The translations under genes and the position numbers were made by a program. The notes under the pieces were generated by a model. That model ran no database searches. It had not been told where the DNA came from and saw only the letters and a program-made list of their open reading frames with translations. Source: an uncultured Saprospiraceae bacterium (lineage in GTDB: Bacteria; Bacteroidota; Bacteroidia; Chitinophagales; Saprospiraceae). Taken from it: a stretch of 6,730 nucleotides of DNA. Shown here piece after piece: positions 1-6,012 of the stretch. Position 1 is the first letter of the stretch. Every line of letters begins with the position of its first letter. Location of the stretch: positions 1 to 6,730 of the forward strand of contig CAKUWM010000155.1 in the NCBI GenBank assembly GCA_934699305.1, given 5' to 3'.

Positions 1-1929
1 CTGTATGTGAGTATCAACTCGTTGCATAAATTGTCTAAATATATGGGTAAGGAAGGCGAACCACCCATGATTAATAAATTGGGTTCTGATACTTGGAAGA
101 ACCTGAAGTTAAAAACGAAAAGAAAGGTCAAGGACATAGCCAAAGGTTTGATTAATCTATATGCTAAGAGACGAGCGAGTGAAGGTATTGCCTTTTCTCC
201 CGATGGGTATATGCAGGTAGAATTGGAGGCATCCTTTTTATATGAAGATACCCCGGATCAATACAAATCCACTATTGACGTCAAGGAAGATATGGAAAAG
301 CCTTATCCAATGGATCGGCTGATATGTGGCGATGTAGGCTTCGGAAAGACGGAAGTGGCTATCAGAGCGGCATTTAAGGCTATCAATGATGGTTATCAGG
401 TTGCGATATTGGTTCCGACAACCATACTTGCTCTCCAGCATTATCATACCTTTCATGCACGATTAAAGGATTTTGGTGTAGAGGTTGACTATCTCAATCG
501 CTTCAAGTCGGCCAAAGAAAAGAAAGAAGTGTACGAAGGCCTTCAATCAGGTAAAATAGATCTGGTCATAGGTACACATGCATTGCTGAATAAAGACGTA
601 CATTTTAAAAACCTCGGCCTACTTGTGATTGATGAGGAACAGAAGTTTGGGGTACAAGCTAAAGAGAAGATCAGATCCATGAAAGTCAATGTAGATACAC
701 TGACATTGACAGCGACACCGATACCGCGGACATTGCAGTTTTCATTGATGGCGGCCCGCGATTTGTCCGTAATAAGGACACCTCCGCCCAACCGCCAACC
801 CATCTATACGGAAATCAGACAGTTTGAGCAGCGTACAATCAAGGAGGCTATAGAGAACGAATTGGGACGTGGCGGACAAGTTTTCTTCGTTCATGATAGA
901 GTAAAAAATTTAGGAGAGATAGGCGAGCTTATAGCCGCATTAGTTCCTGATGCTTCGGTGGCAATTGCTCATGGTCAGATGGATAGTAAAATATTGGAAT
1001 CTACATTGGTTGATTTTATAGAAGGCAAATTCGATGTATTGGTATCGACTAATATTATTGAGACCGGATTGGATATTCCCAATGCTAATACGATGATTAT
1101 CAATAATGCTCATCATTATGGATTGAGTGATCTGCATCAATTGCGTGGTAGAGTAGGGCGTTCCAATAAGAAAGCCTATTGTTATCTTATCTCTCCACCT
1201 ATGTCAACGTTAACACCTGAGGCTAAAAAGAGGTTGAAGACCATTGTCGAGTTTTCTGAATTAGGCAGTGGATTTGAGATTGCGATGCGAGACTTAGACA
1301 TTAGAGGTAGTGGCAATTTACTGGGGGGTGAGCAAAGTGGATTTATATCCGAGATGGGTTATGATGCATTTCAACGCGTATTGGAGGAGGCGATACAAGA
1401 ACTCAAGGAAGATGAATTCAAAGAGGTATTTAAGAATGAGATTGATAAGAAAAAGATCTTTGTTAAAGATGTTACGATAGAGACAGATAGTGAGATGTTG
1501 ATTCCCAACTATTATGTTTCATCCACATCAGAACGTCTTTCATTGTACCACGAAATGGATACTATAGAAGATGAGGATACGCTGCAAAAGTTTCTAACGG
1601 ATTTGTCGGATCGATTCGGGCCTTATCCGGATGCGGTGGAGGAATTAGCGGATGGCTTGCGGATGAGATGGTTGCTGCGTGTCCTTGGATTTGAGAGAGC
1701 TGTGATAAAGAATGGATCTCTAAATGCTTATTTTCCTTCCAATCCACAGTCGCCATACTATGAATCAGAGACATTTCTGTCTTTGTTTCAGTACCTTGGA
1801 GTAATGAAGGATCCAAAGGTGACGGTACAGAAAACCTTAAAAAACTTAGTGCTTAGGGTGAAAGGAATCAAAAATATACAATCTGCCATGCAATTTTTTG
1901 AAACACTTACCAGCACGATTTCTATCTGA
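1..1929 (+). CDS. mfd: Transcription-repair coupling factor Mfd, C-terminal part (5' end outside the window)
   Basis: Mfd is a cytosolic superfamily 2 DNA translocase that removes RNA polymerase stalled at lesions and recruits UvrA for nucleotide excision repair. The frame is open from base 1, so the GTG at position 7 is an internal valine and not a start. Counting from base 1, the fragment has 642 residues. It begins near the end of the RNA-polymerase-interacting (CarD-like) domain. It continues through the RecG-like motor: Walker A GDVGFGKT at 110-117, the DEEQ box at 211-214 (Mfd has DEEQ where most relatives have DEEH), TATP at 237-240, and motif VI QLRGRVGR at 380-387. The TRG translocation motif (RGSGNLLGGEQSG) follows, then a C-terminal TRCF domain at about 490-590. 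Family members run to roughly 1,100-1,150 residues, so the UvrB-like N-terminal module lies upstream. No frameshift or missing motif is visible. The gene converges with the cyclotransferase gene 45 bases away. Confidence 0.97.
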   Translation: MYVSINSLHKLSKYMGKEGEPPMINKLGSDTWKNLKLKTKRKVKDIAKGLINLYAKRRASEGIAFSPDGYMQVELEASFLYEDTPDQYKSTIDVKEDMEKPYPMDRLICGDVGFGKTEVAIRAAFKAINDGYQVAILVPTTILALQHYHTFHARLKDFGVEVDYLNRFKSAKEKKEVYEGLQSGKIDLVIGTHALLNKDVHFKNLGLLVIDEEQKFGVQAKEKIRSMKVNVDTLTLTATPIPRTLQFSLMAARDLSVIRTPPPNRQPIYTEIRQFEQRTIKEAIENELGRGGQVFFVHDRVKNLGEIGELIAALVPDASVAIAHGQMDSKILESTLVDFIEGKFDVLVSTNIIETGLDIPNANTMIINNAHHYGLSDLHQLRGRVGRSNKKAYCYLISPPMSTLTPEAKKRLKTIVEFSELGSGFEIAMRDLDIRGSGNLLGGEQSGFISEMGYDAFQRVLEEAIQELKEDEFKEVFKNEIDKKKIFVKDVTIETDSEMLIPNYYVSSTSERLSLYHEMDTIEDEDTLQKFLTDLSDRFGPYPDAVEELADGLRMRWLLRVLGFERAVIKNGSLNAYFPSNPQSPYYESETFLSLFQYLGVMKDPKVTVQKTLKNLVLRVKGIKNIQSAMQFFETLTSTISI

Positions 1930-1941
1930 TAAAACTATTTC

Positions 1942-1970
1942 CCAATGCCTTATTTAATAAGAATAATTGG
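1942..1970. terminator. Candidate bidirectional hairpin between convergent genes
   Basis: Between the stop codons of mfd (1929) and the minus-strand cyclotransferase gene (1975) lies an imperfect palindrome. The outer arms are ccaat (1942-1946) and attgg (1966-1970). The inner arms are cttat (1949-1953) and ataag (1957-1961), around a tta loop. The location, between two converging genes, is what a shared terminator would need. The stem is AT-rich with an internal loop and has no clear T-tract on either side, so this rests mainly on position. Confidence 0.3.
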
Positions 1971-1974
1971 CAGG

Positions 1975-2820
1975 TTATTGATTGGCATCTTTATTTTCGA
2001 TTAACTCTAATCTGTATATGCTTGGCCAAAGCTTTCCGGTGACATAAAGCTTGTTGGAAGTGGAGTCATAGGCTATTCCATTGGCGACTTCACTATGCTG
2101 AAACGTATTGTTAGCCTCATTTTTAAGGCTGGATAAGTCCATTTTACCAACGACTTTGCCAGTGTTAGGATCGATTTTTATGACATCGGTGGTTGTCCAT
2201 ATATTGGCAAAAATATACCCTTTTACCCATTCCAATTCATTGACATTCAGCACGCTGATGCCGTCTTCGGTAACGCGTATTGTTTTTACAACCTTCATAT
2301 CAGGCGGAAGTAAGAAAGAAAGTTGGTCAGTGCCGTCACTCATGATGGCGTGTTTCCCGTCAGTAGTCATTCCCCAACCTTCAATACTGGGATAGCTGAA
2401 CTCCCCCAATTTTTTAAAGGTTTTGACGTCATAAATAAACCCTTTTTGGTTTTTATAGGTCAGTTGATAAAGTTTGTCTTGAATGACGACAATACCTTCT
2501 CCAAAATATTTAGACTTGTCTAATTTTATTTTCTCTTCTGATTTGCCGGATTCCATATTGACAGTGGCGACGACGGATTCGAGAGAAGGGATTTCTTCCG
2601 GACTGCCGGTACTTTCGAGAAACTGACCGTTGAATACCAAAAGTCCTTCGGTAAAGAAAGAGGTATTATGAGGGATGATGCCCGTGACCCTATAATCTAT
2701 CCTTGGGATATTAGATACCGGTGTTTCTGAGTTATTTTCACTTGTTGTCGAAGAATCATTTTTACAAGAAAAAAGGACAAAACATAGAATGCTTGCAAAA
2801 AAATATATCTTTTTACTCAT
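1975..2820 (-). CDS. Glutaminyl-peptide cyclotransferase (plant/bacterial type), lipoprotein
   Basis: This enzyme family converts N-terminal glutamine of peptides and proteins to pyroglutamate, releasing ammonia, and folds as a five-bladed beta-propeller. I place the start at the ATG at 2820 rather than the in-frame TTG at 2841, because the ATG puts lysines and a hydrophobic stretch directly before a lipobox ending in Cys19 (VLFSC). The protein is therefore a 281-residue lipoprotein acting in the periplasm or at the outer membrane. Family signatures run in order: FTEGL (56-60), ESTG (69-72), FGEG (106-109), LYQLTY (117-122), EGWG (147-150), MSDGT (160-164), NELEW (194-198), ANIW (205-208) and VTGKLWP (260-266). 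Spacing matches the recalled papaya-enzyme active site: Glu69 corresponds to Glu108, Trp110 to Trp149, Asn155 to Asn194, Trp169 to Trp208, and Lys225 approximately to Lys263. Two positions differ: Gln24 is Glu58 and Trp83 is Tyr122. It is the last gene of the minus-strand cluster, 42 bases after the GWxTD gene. Confidence 0.92.
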   Translation of the reverse strand: MSKKIYFFASILCFVLFSCKNDSSTTSENNSETPVSNIPRIDYRVTGIIPHNTSFFTEGLLVFNGQFLESTGSPEEIPSLESVVATVNMESGKSEEKIKLDKSKYFGEGIVVIQDKLYQLTYKNQKGFIYDVKTFKKLGEFSYPSIEGWGMTTDGKHAIMSDGTDQLSFLLPPDMKVVKTIRVTEDGISVLNVNELEWVKGYIFANIWTTTDVIKIDPNTGKVVGKMDLSSLKNEANNTFQHSEVANGIAYDSTSNKLYVTGKLWPSIYRLELIENKDANQ

Positions 2821-2862
2821 GGAATGCAAATTAAACGGCAAAGGTAAGTTAAGTTTTTATAA

Positions 2863-4323
2863 TTATAGGTCTTGCAGCCATTCTTCGGCGTGTCTATTGA
2901 AGCCTGCAGGTACTTCGTATTTGTCCGGAGGCAGGTTGTCGGGATTTCGAGCTACGGTTTTGTACAATTCTTTTTTCCAATTGGGGTTGCGTACTTCGCC
3001 ACGCGCATTGGATTGGAGAAGGCGATAATCCATGCCATCTAAAAAGGGATTGTAAAACAAAAACTTGACATTGGATTGAGCAAGCTTAGGAATGTCGTAG
3101 TAAAGCCATACCTCATAAGGGGCGCTTGATGGGTCATCATTGACTGTAATCATGTCACTTGGCTTACCGTATTTCATAAAGATAAGGCCTCGATCACTTT
3201 CAAAGCCGTACCCAAAGCCGGTCTTGTATTTTTTGTCCACCGCTTTGGCCACTTCCATATATTGTTTGTAATAATCTTCCGGGAAGATAGTTGACTTTTC
3301 TTTAAAGAAATTATATAAGAAGTTGCTTTTACTAATTTTATTATCTTCTTTAAGCAGGCGATTGAGGAGCTCCACATCAGAGTTTTTGACATTCATAGCT
3401 ATGGCGCGAAGGGTGTAATTGATTTCATCCAAATTCATCCTGCCGACAAAAGAAGTTTCCACCTCATCGGCAAATTTTGAAGAAAGTAAGGCTTCGTCCC
3501 TGACCGGATTGCTTTTGGTGAAAAAGTATGCAGTGCTATCTATTGCTTTTCTGTCCTTATCATTGAGGAATACTTGTATTTTGTATTGACCTGATTCAAA
3601 ATAGGTAGCATCAAACCATGTGAAAATATTATCTATAAAGGCACTTTTCCTTTTAATGGTCGTCCTACCAATTAATTTTTCGGCACTTTTACCGGCTAAT
3701 TTAAAGATTTTAACGGTATAGTTTGTTACCTCTTGTTGAAGAAGGTTAGTTTGATAGCTTTCCAAATAAATGCCAAATCTGTTGAGGCTCGCATTGACAT
3801 AAGAAAATGGAATCAAACCATAAAAAAGGTTATTTTTAGACAACGATGGATCAAGATTGGTACTGGTATCCGCTACCAACACTAAATTAGAAATAAAAGG
3901 ACTTTTGGGAGCGTCTTTTACATTAACTTCTGCAGCACTTTTATATACATTAGTGGTGTCACCCAGATCGACAAAGGTAAAATTGAGGTTATATTTACCG
4001 GGTTGAAGTCCATATCTTTTGAGAGCGATGAAGTCTTTATTTTCCCTTCTGAGCCCACTTTCAATGATGAAATGATCGAATTTAATGATTTGATCCTTTT
4101 GCATAAAAAGTAAGGTAACTTTAACCTTATTTTCAAATAAACTATCATTTTTGGTTTTCCTAATCTGACTCAATGACGAAGCCACATTATGGAAATATAC
4201 TTCGATATATGGTTGCAAATCAGGTTGGACTGAATAATATTGAGATATGATGACACTTACATCCAATGCTTTAACGGATATGGAAAGCAAACAAAACAAA
4301 AGAATATAAAAATACCTTGCCAT
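2863..4323 (-). CDS. Secreted GWxTD-domain protein
   Basis: The product has 486 residues. The N-terminus MARYFYILLFCLLSISVKA is a signal peptide with a likely signal peptidase I site after Ala19 (V-K-A). Cys11 lacks a proper lipobox, so I do not call it a lipoprotein. The first roughly 270 residues are beta-rich and resemble the N-terminal region of other GWxTD proteins. The C-terminal part (about 290-450) carries the GWxTD domain: an FxxxxDEINYTLRAIA helix region, then GFESDRG (373-379) with MKYGKPSD (383-390), then APYEVWLYYD (401-410) and KFLFYNP (420-426). The name-giving GW.TD residues are replaced here by GF.SD. The domain is common in Bacteroidota and a few other phyla. Its biochemical role is not established, so I assign none. 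The gene lies 23 bases after the lipoprotein gene and 42 bases before the cyclotransferase gene, probably in one transcript. The ATG start has no Shine-Dalgarno sequence. Confidence 0.9.
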   Translation of the reverse strand: MARYFYILLFCLLSISVKALDVSVIISQYYSVQPDLQPYIEVYFHNVASSLSQIRKTKNDSLFENKVKVTLLFMQKDQIIKFDHFIIESGLRRENKDFIALKRYGLQPGKYNLNFTFVDLGDTTNVYKSAAEVNVKDAPKSPFISNLVLVADTSTNLDPSLSKNNLFYGLIPFSYVNASLNRFGIYLESYQTNLLQQEVTNYTVKIFKLAGKSAEKLIGRTTIKRKSAFIDNIFTWFDATYFESGQYKIQVFLNDKDRKAIDSTAYFFTKSNPVRDEALLSSKFADEVETSFVGRMNLDEINYTLRAIAMNVKNSDVELLNRLLKEDNKISKSNFLYNFFKEKSTIFPEDYYKQYMEVAKAVDKKYKTGFGYGFESDRGLIFMKYGKPSDMITVNDDPSSAPYEVWLYYDIPKLAQSNVKFLFYNPFLDGMDYRLLQSNARGEVRNPNWKKELYKTVARNPDNLPPDKYEVPAGFNRHAEEWLQDL

Positions 4324-4346
4324 ATTAAATGTCTTTATCGTAGGAT

Positions 4347-4763
4347 TTATTGAATTAATTCTTGATTTTCAATAGAGTCGGCATCCAATGGGTCATGTAT
4401 TAATTTATGGAACTTAAATCCAAATGTCGTATTTTGAATATTACTAAGCAGTCTTAATGTACTGTCGTTGAGCGAAATGATCTGATACTTCATGGTATCC
4501 TCTAAAATGTGGATAATCTGTTGATCCTGAATTGAAAAATCAGATTCGGCAGTATCGCCTAATAAATTAGTAATTACTTTTTTCTCGTCAAAGGTATAAA
4601 AGAGACCGGTTAAAGACTCGGTATTTTCTCCATTCCTTGATGCAGAATCAAGCACCCATGTGCCTTGGATATCAGTAATATCAATTGGTTGAACAGATTC
4701 TATGCCCTGACAAGAGAGGAAGAAAAGTACAAAGATTATAATAAGGCCATTAAACTTGAACAT
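4347..4763 (-). CDS. Lipocalin-like lipoprotein
   Basis: This is a 138-residue protein with a hydrophobic leader and a lipobox ending FFLSC, giving lipidated Cys18 after signal peptidase II cleavage. The mature part has the outline of the small lipocalin-like lipoproteins common in Bacteroidota: I-x-GTW near the start (32-36, DIQGTW), then alternating hydrophobic strands (FYTFDEKKVI at 55-64, QIISL at 94-98, STLRLL at 101-106) and a closing FGFKFHK strand (114-120). An acidic tail follows. The calyx fold is inferred from this pattern, and no ligand can be named. It is the first gene of the minus-strand cluster: a promoter-like element sits about 25 bases upstream, and the GWxTD gene follows after 23 bases. 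The ATG at 4763 is the only start that keeps the signal peptide. Confidence 0.8.
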   Translation of the reverse strand: MFKFNGLIIIFVLFFLSCQGIESVQPIDITDIQGTWVLDSASRNGENTESLTGLFYTFDEKKVITNLLGDTAESDFSIQDQQIIHILEDTMKYQIISLNDSTLRLLSNIQNTTFGFKFHKLIHDPLDADSIENQELIQ

Positions 4764-4787
4764 GGGACATTCAATTTATTACAATGG

Positions 4788-4816
4788 CAAATATAATGAT
4801 TCTTGAGGAAGTAAAA
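4788..4816 (-). promoter_or_regulatory. Bacteroidota-type promoter for the lipoprotein-GWxTD-cyclotransferase cluster
   Basis: On the minus strand, TATATTTG (4795 down to 4788) matches the Bacteroidota -7 consensus TAnnTTTG exactly. The -33 element is weak: TTT (4816-4814) lies 18 bases upstream where TTG is expected. Transcription would start near 4782, giving a leader of roughly 18 bases before the ATG at 4763. No other match to the -7 element was noticed close to this start. Confidence 0.5.
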
Positions 4817-4856
4817 TTGACATTGAGTTGTAATTATCATCTATTTAATACAATTG

Positions 4857-4949
4857 TTAAAAGCTTATGTTAAAACCGAATTCAGCAGTAAAGGTTTTGA
4901 AAATCGTATAGTGCTGATTATGAGGGTTAATCCCGATGTACGTATCGTT
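4857..4949 (-). pseudogene. Possible remnant: C-terminal end of an outer-membrane beta-barrel protein
   Basis: A minus-strand frame without a start codon is open from 4949 to a TAA at 4857 and encodes 30 residues ending HYTIFKTFTAEFGFNISF. In the last eleven residues hydrophobic or aromatic side chains alternate strictly with small or polar ones, and the chain ends in Phe. This is the usual look of the terminal transmembrane strand that marks outer-membrane barrels for assembly. Upstream, the frame is closed by a TGA at 4952-4950 inside the palindromic element and by further stops beyond it, and no barrel-like sequence continues in another frame. A chance open frame of this length is quite possible in AT-rich DNA, so the call rests on the residue pattern alone. 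A competing 44-codon frame overlaps it. Confidence 0.3.
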
Positions 4950-4990
4950 TCAATGGTTTCAGTAAACCATTGATTATGAGTCGTACATCG
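4934..4990. repeat. Nested inverted repeat (two stacked 9-bp stems)
   Basis: The outer arms cgatgtacg (4934-4942) and cgtacatcg (4982-4990) are perfectly complementary. They enclose a second perfect palindrome, caatggttt (4951-4959) and aaaccattg (4964-4972), around a cagt loop. The spacers between the two stems are 8 and 9 bases. The structure can form as RNA on either strand or as a cruciform in DNA. It ends exactly where the next hairpin (4991) begins. No T-tract follows on either strand. Confidence 0.75.
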
Positions 4991-5022
4991 ATTCCGCATT
5001 TGTCTAATGCGGAATTTGGGTT
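4991..5022 (+). repeat. Hairpin repeat unit, copy A
   Basis: Arms attccgcatt (4991-5000) and aatgcggaat (5006-5015) form a perfect 10-bp stem with the loop tgtct. The unit from 4992 to 5022, which includes the hairpin and the tail ttgggtt, is repeated in inverted orientation at 6622-6652 with 27 of 31 identical bases. The shared core is ctaatgcggaat. This points to a dispersed intergenic repeat of the genome, REP- or MITE-like in character. There is no adjacent transposase and no clear target-site duplication. Confidence 0.65.
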
Positions 5023-5045
5023 TAAAAATATTGAGGAATAATAGC

Positions 5046-5073
5046 TTGGATAATGGCTATTGCCTTATCTTTG
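5046..5073 (+). promoter_or_regulatory. Bacteroidota-type promoter for the esterase gene
   Basis: TATCTTTG (5066-5073) matches TAnnTTTG exactly. A TTG at 5046-5048 lies 17 bases upstream, at the short end of what is usual for the -33 element. Predicted transcription starts near 5080, leaving an A-rich leader of about 23 bases before the ATG at 5103. No Shine-Dalgarno sequence is present, as is normal in this phylum. Confidence 0.6.
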
Positions 5074-5102
5074 GCCAACAATCTGAAAAAATATAAAATA
5101 AA

Positions 5103-5834
5103 ATGAATAGAGAATTGCATGCTTGGCATAGCCCATCGCTTAATAAAACAATGGAAATAGCTGTTTACGGTCATTTTGGTACGCCATTATTGCTGGTGCC
5201 TACAGCTGCTGCAGATTATTTAGAATATGAACGCTTTCTTCTGATAGATATGATAAAACCACTCATAGAAAGTGGTAAATTTAAAGTGTTTTCAATCAAT
5301 AGCATTAATTCAGAAAGTTGGTTGAATAACAAAATGCATCCTCGACACAAATCCATCCGCCATGTACAATTCAATAATTATGTTTATAATGAAGTAGTGC
5401 CTTTTATTAAGAGTCAGACTTCTGAAGATTCAAATATCATTGTTTCCGGTGCATCTCTTGGAGCACTTCACAGTGCCAATCTTTATTTCAAAAGACCAGA
5501 CTTAATCTCAGGAGTTATTGCAATGAGTGGCGATTATGATTTAACTTCATATACCGATGGATATTACGATGATGACGTATATTTCAATAGCCCGATGGCT
5601 TATATGCCGGGACTGAATGATGAAGCTTACCTACGTCGTATGCGTAATAATCCACACATCCATATATTGACCGGAAGTGGTAACTATGAGACACCTGATG
5701 CATCACGAAAATTTGCTGCTGTACTTGAATCTAAAGGTATAAACGTAGATTTAGATGTCTGGGGATTTGATATGCATCACGACTGGCCTACATGGAGAGC
5801 TATGTTGCCTTATGTGCTGAAAACCAAGTTTTAA
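5103..5834 (+). CDS. Alpha/beta-hydrolase esterase (esterase D-like family)
   Basis: The product has 243 residues and no signal peptide or membrane segment, so it is probably a cytosolic serine hydrolase. It resembles the PF00756-type esterase family. The nucleophile elbow G-A-S-L-G (116-120) places the catalytic serine at Ser118, right after the strand NIIVS. The catalytic histidine is most likely His226 in HHDWPTW (225-231), a motif typical of this family. The acidic member is less certain: Glu196 in GSGNYE (191-196) is the best positional candidate. Other family-like segments are YGHFGTPLLLVPT (22-34) and YFNSPMAYMPGL (160-171). The natural substrate cannot be read from the sequence. It is preceded by a good promoter element, its start ATG follows an A-rich leader, and a weak hairpin lies just after the stop, so it is probably monocistronic. 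Its neighbours suggest no pathway. Confidence 0.88.
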   Translation: MNRELHAWHSPSLNKTMEIAVYGHFGTPLLLVPTAAADYLEYERFLLIDMIKPLIESGKFKVFSINSINSESWLNNKMHPRHKSIRHVQFNNYVYNEVVPFIKSQTSEDSNIIVSGASLGALHSANLYFKRPDLISGVIAMSGDYDLTSYTDGYYDDDVYFNSPMAYMPGLNDEAYLRRMRNNPHIHILTGSGNYETPDASRKFAAVLESKGINVDLDVWGFDMHHDWPTWRAMLPYVLKTKF

Positions 5835-5848
5835 TACCGATTGGATAT

Positions 5849-5891
5849 TCGTTTTAGCTTAATGGCATTGACCTAAACGACTATCATTTTT
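5849..5891 (+). terminator. Weak candidate terminator after the esterase gene
   Basis: Arms tcgttttag (5849-5857, one bulged T) and ctaaacga (5873-5880) can pair around a 15-base loop, 14 bases after the stop codon. A run of five Ts (5887-5891) follows, six bases beyond the stem. The large loop and delayed T-run make this only a candidate. Confidence 0.3.
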
Positions 5892-6012
5892 AAGGAAAGT
5901 TGGATTGATTGATAAATCAATTTATTATAAAATATTCTTTGTAAGATAATTTCTAATAATTCAGGTCTTCGGATCAAGACATTAGTTTGTCTTTAAATTA
6001 TTGTGTGGATAT

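Larger units (their letters stand above)
4764..5102. other. Divergent intergenic region, 339 bases
   Basis: This gap separates the minus-strand cluster from the plus-strand esterase gene. From left to right it holds a minus-strand promoter candidate (4788-4816), a short minus-strand open frame that may be a gene remnant (4857-4949), a nested inverted repeat (4934-4990), an abutting perfect hairpin that is part of a dispersed repeat (4991-5022), and a plus-strand promoter candidate (5046-5073). The remaining sequence is AT-rich. Because the flanking genes diverge, neither needs a terminator here, so the hairpins require another explanation. I see no tRNA-like fold and no riboswitch I recognise. 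Confidence 0.85.

Noticed and set aside
1562..1816. Minus-strand frame of 84 codons within mfd, and similar frames at 543-803 and 238-456
   Set aside because: All are antisense shadows of the strongly supported Mfd coding sequence.
2789..3028. Plus-strand frame of 79 codons opposite the cyclotransferase and GWxTD gene junction
   Set aside because: It lies antisense across the ends of two well-supported genes and has no family features.
4817..4822. TTGACA hexamer resembling a classical -35 element on the plus strand
   Set aside because: No matching -10 or TAnnTTTG element lies at suitable spacing, and no plus-strand gene starts nearby.
4867..4911. Plus-strand 14-codon frame beginning ATG
   Set aside because: Too short, with no ribosome-binding or promoter support and no recognisable product.
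4865..4999. Minus-strand ATG-initiated frame of 44 codons across the palindromes
   Set aside because: It is made largely of the inverted repeats themselves, has no secretion signal or recognisable domain, and no promoter precedes it. It competes with the possible barrel remnant in another frame.
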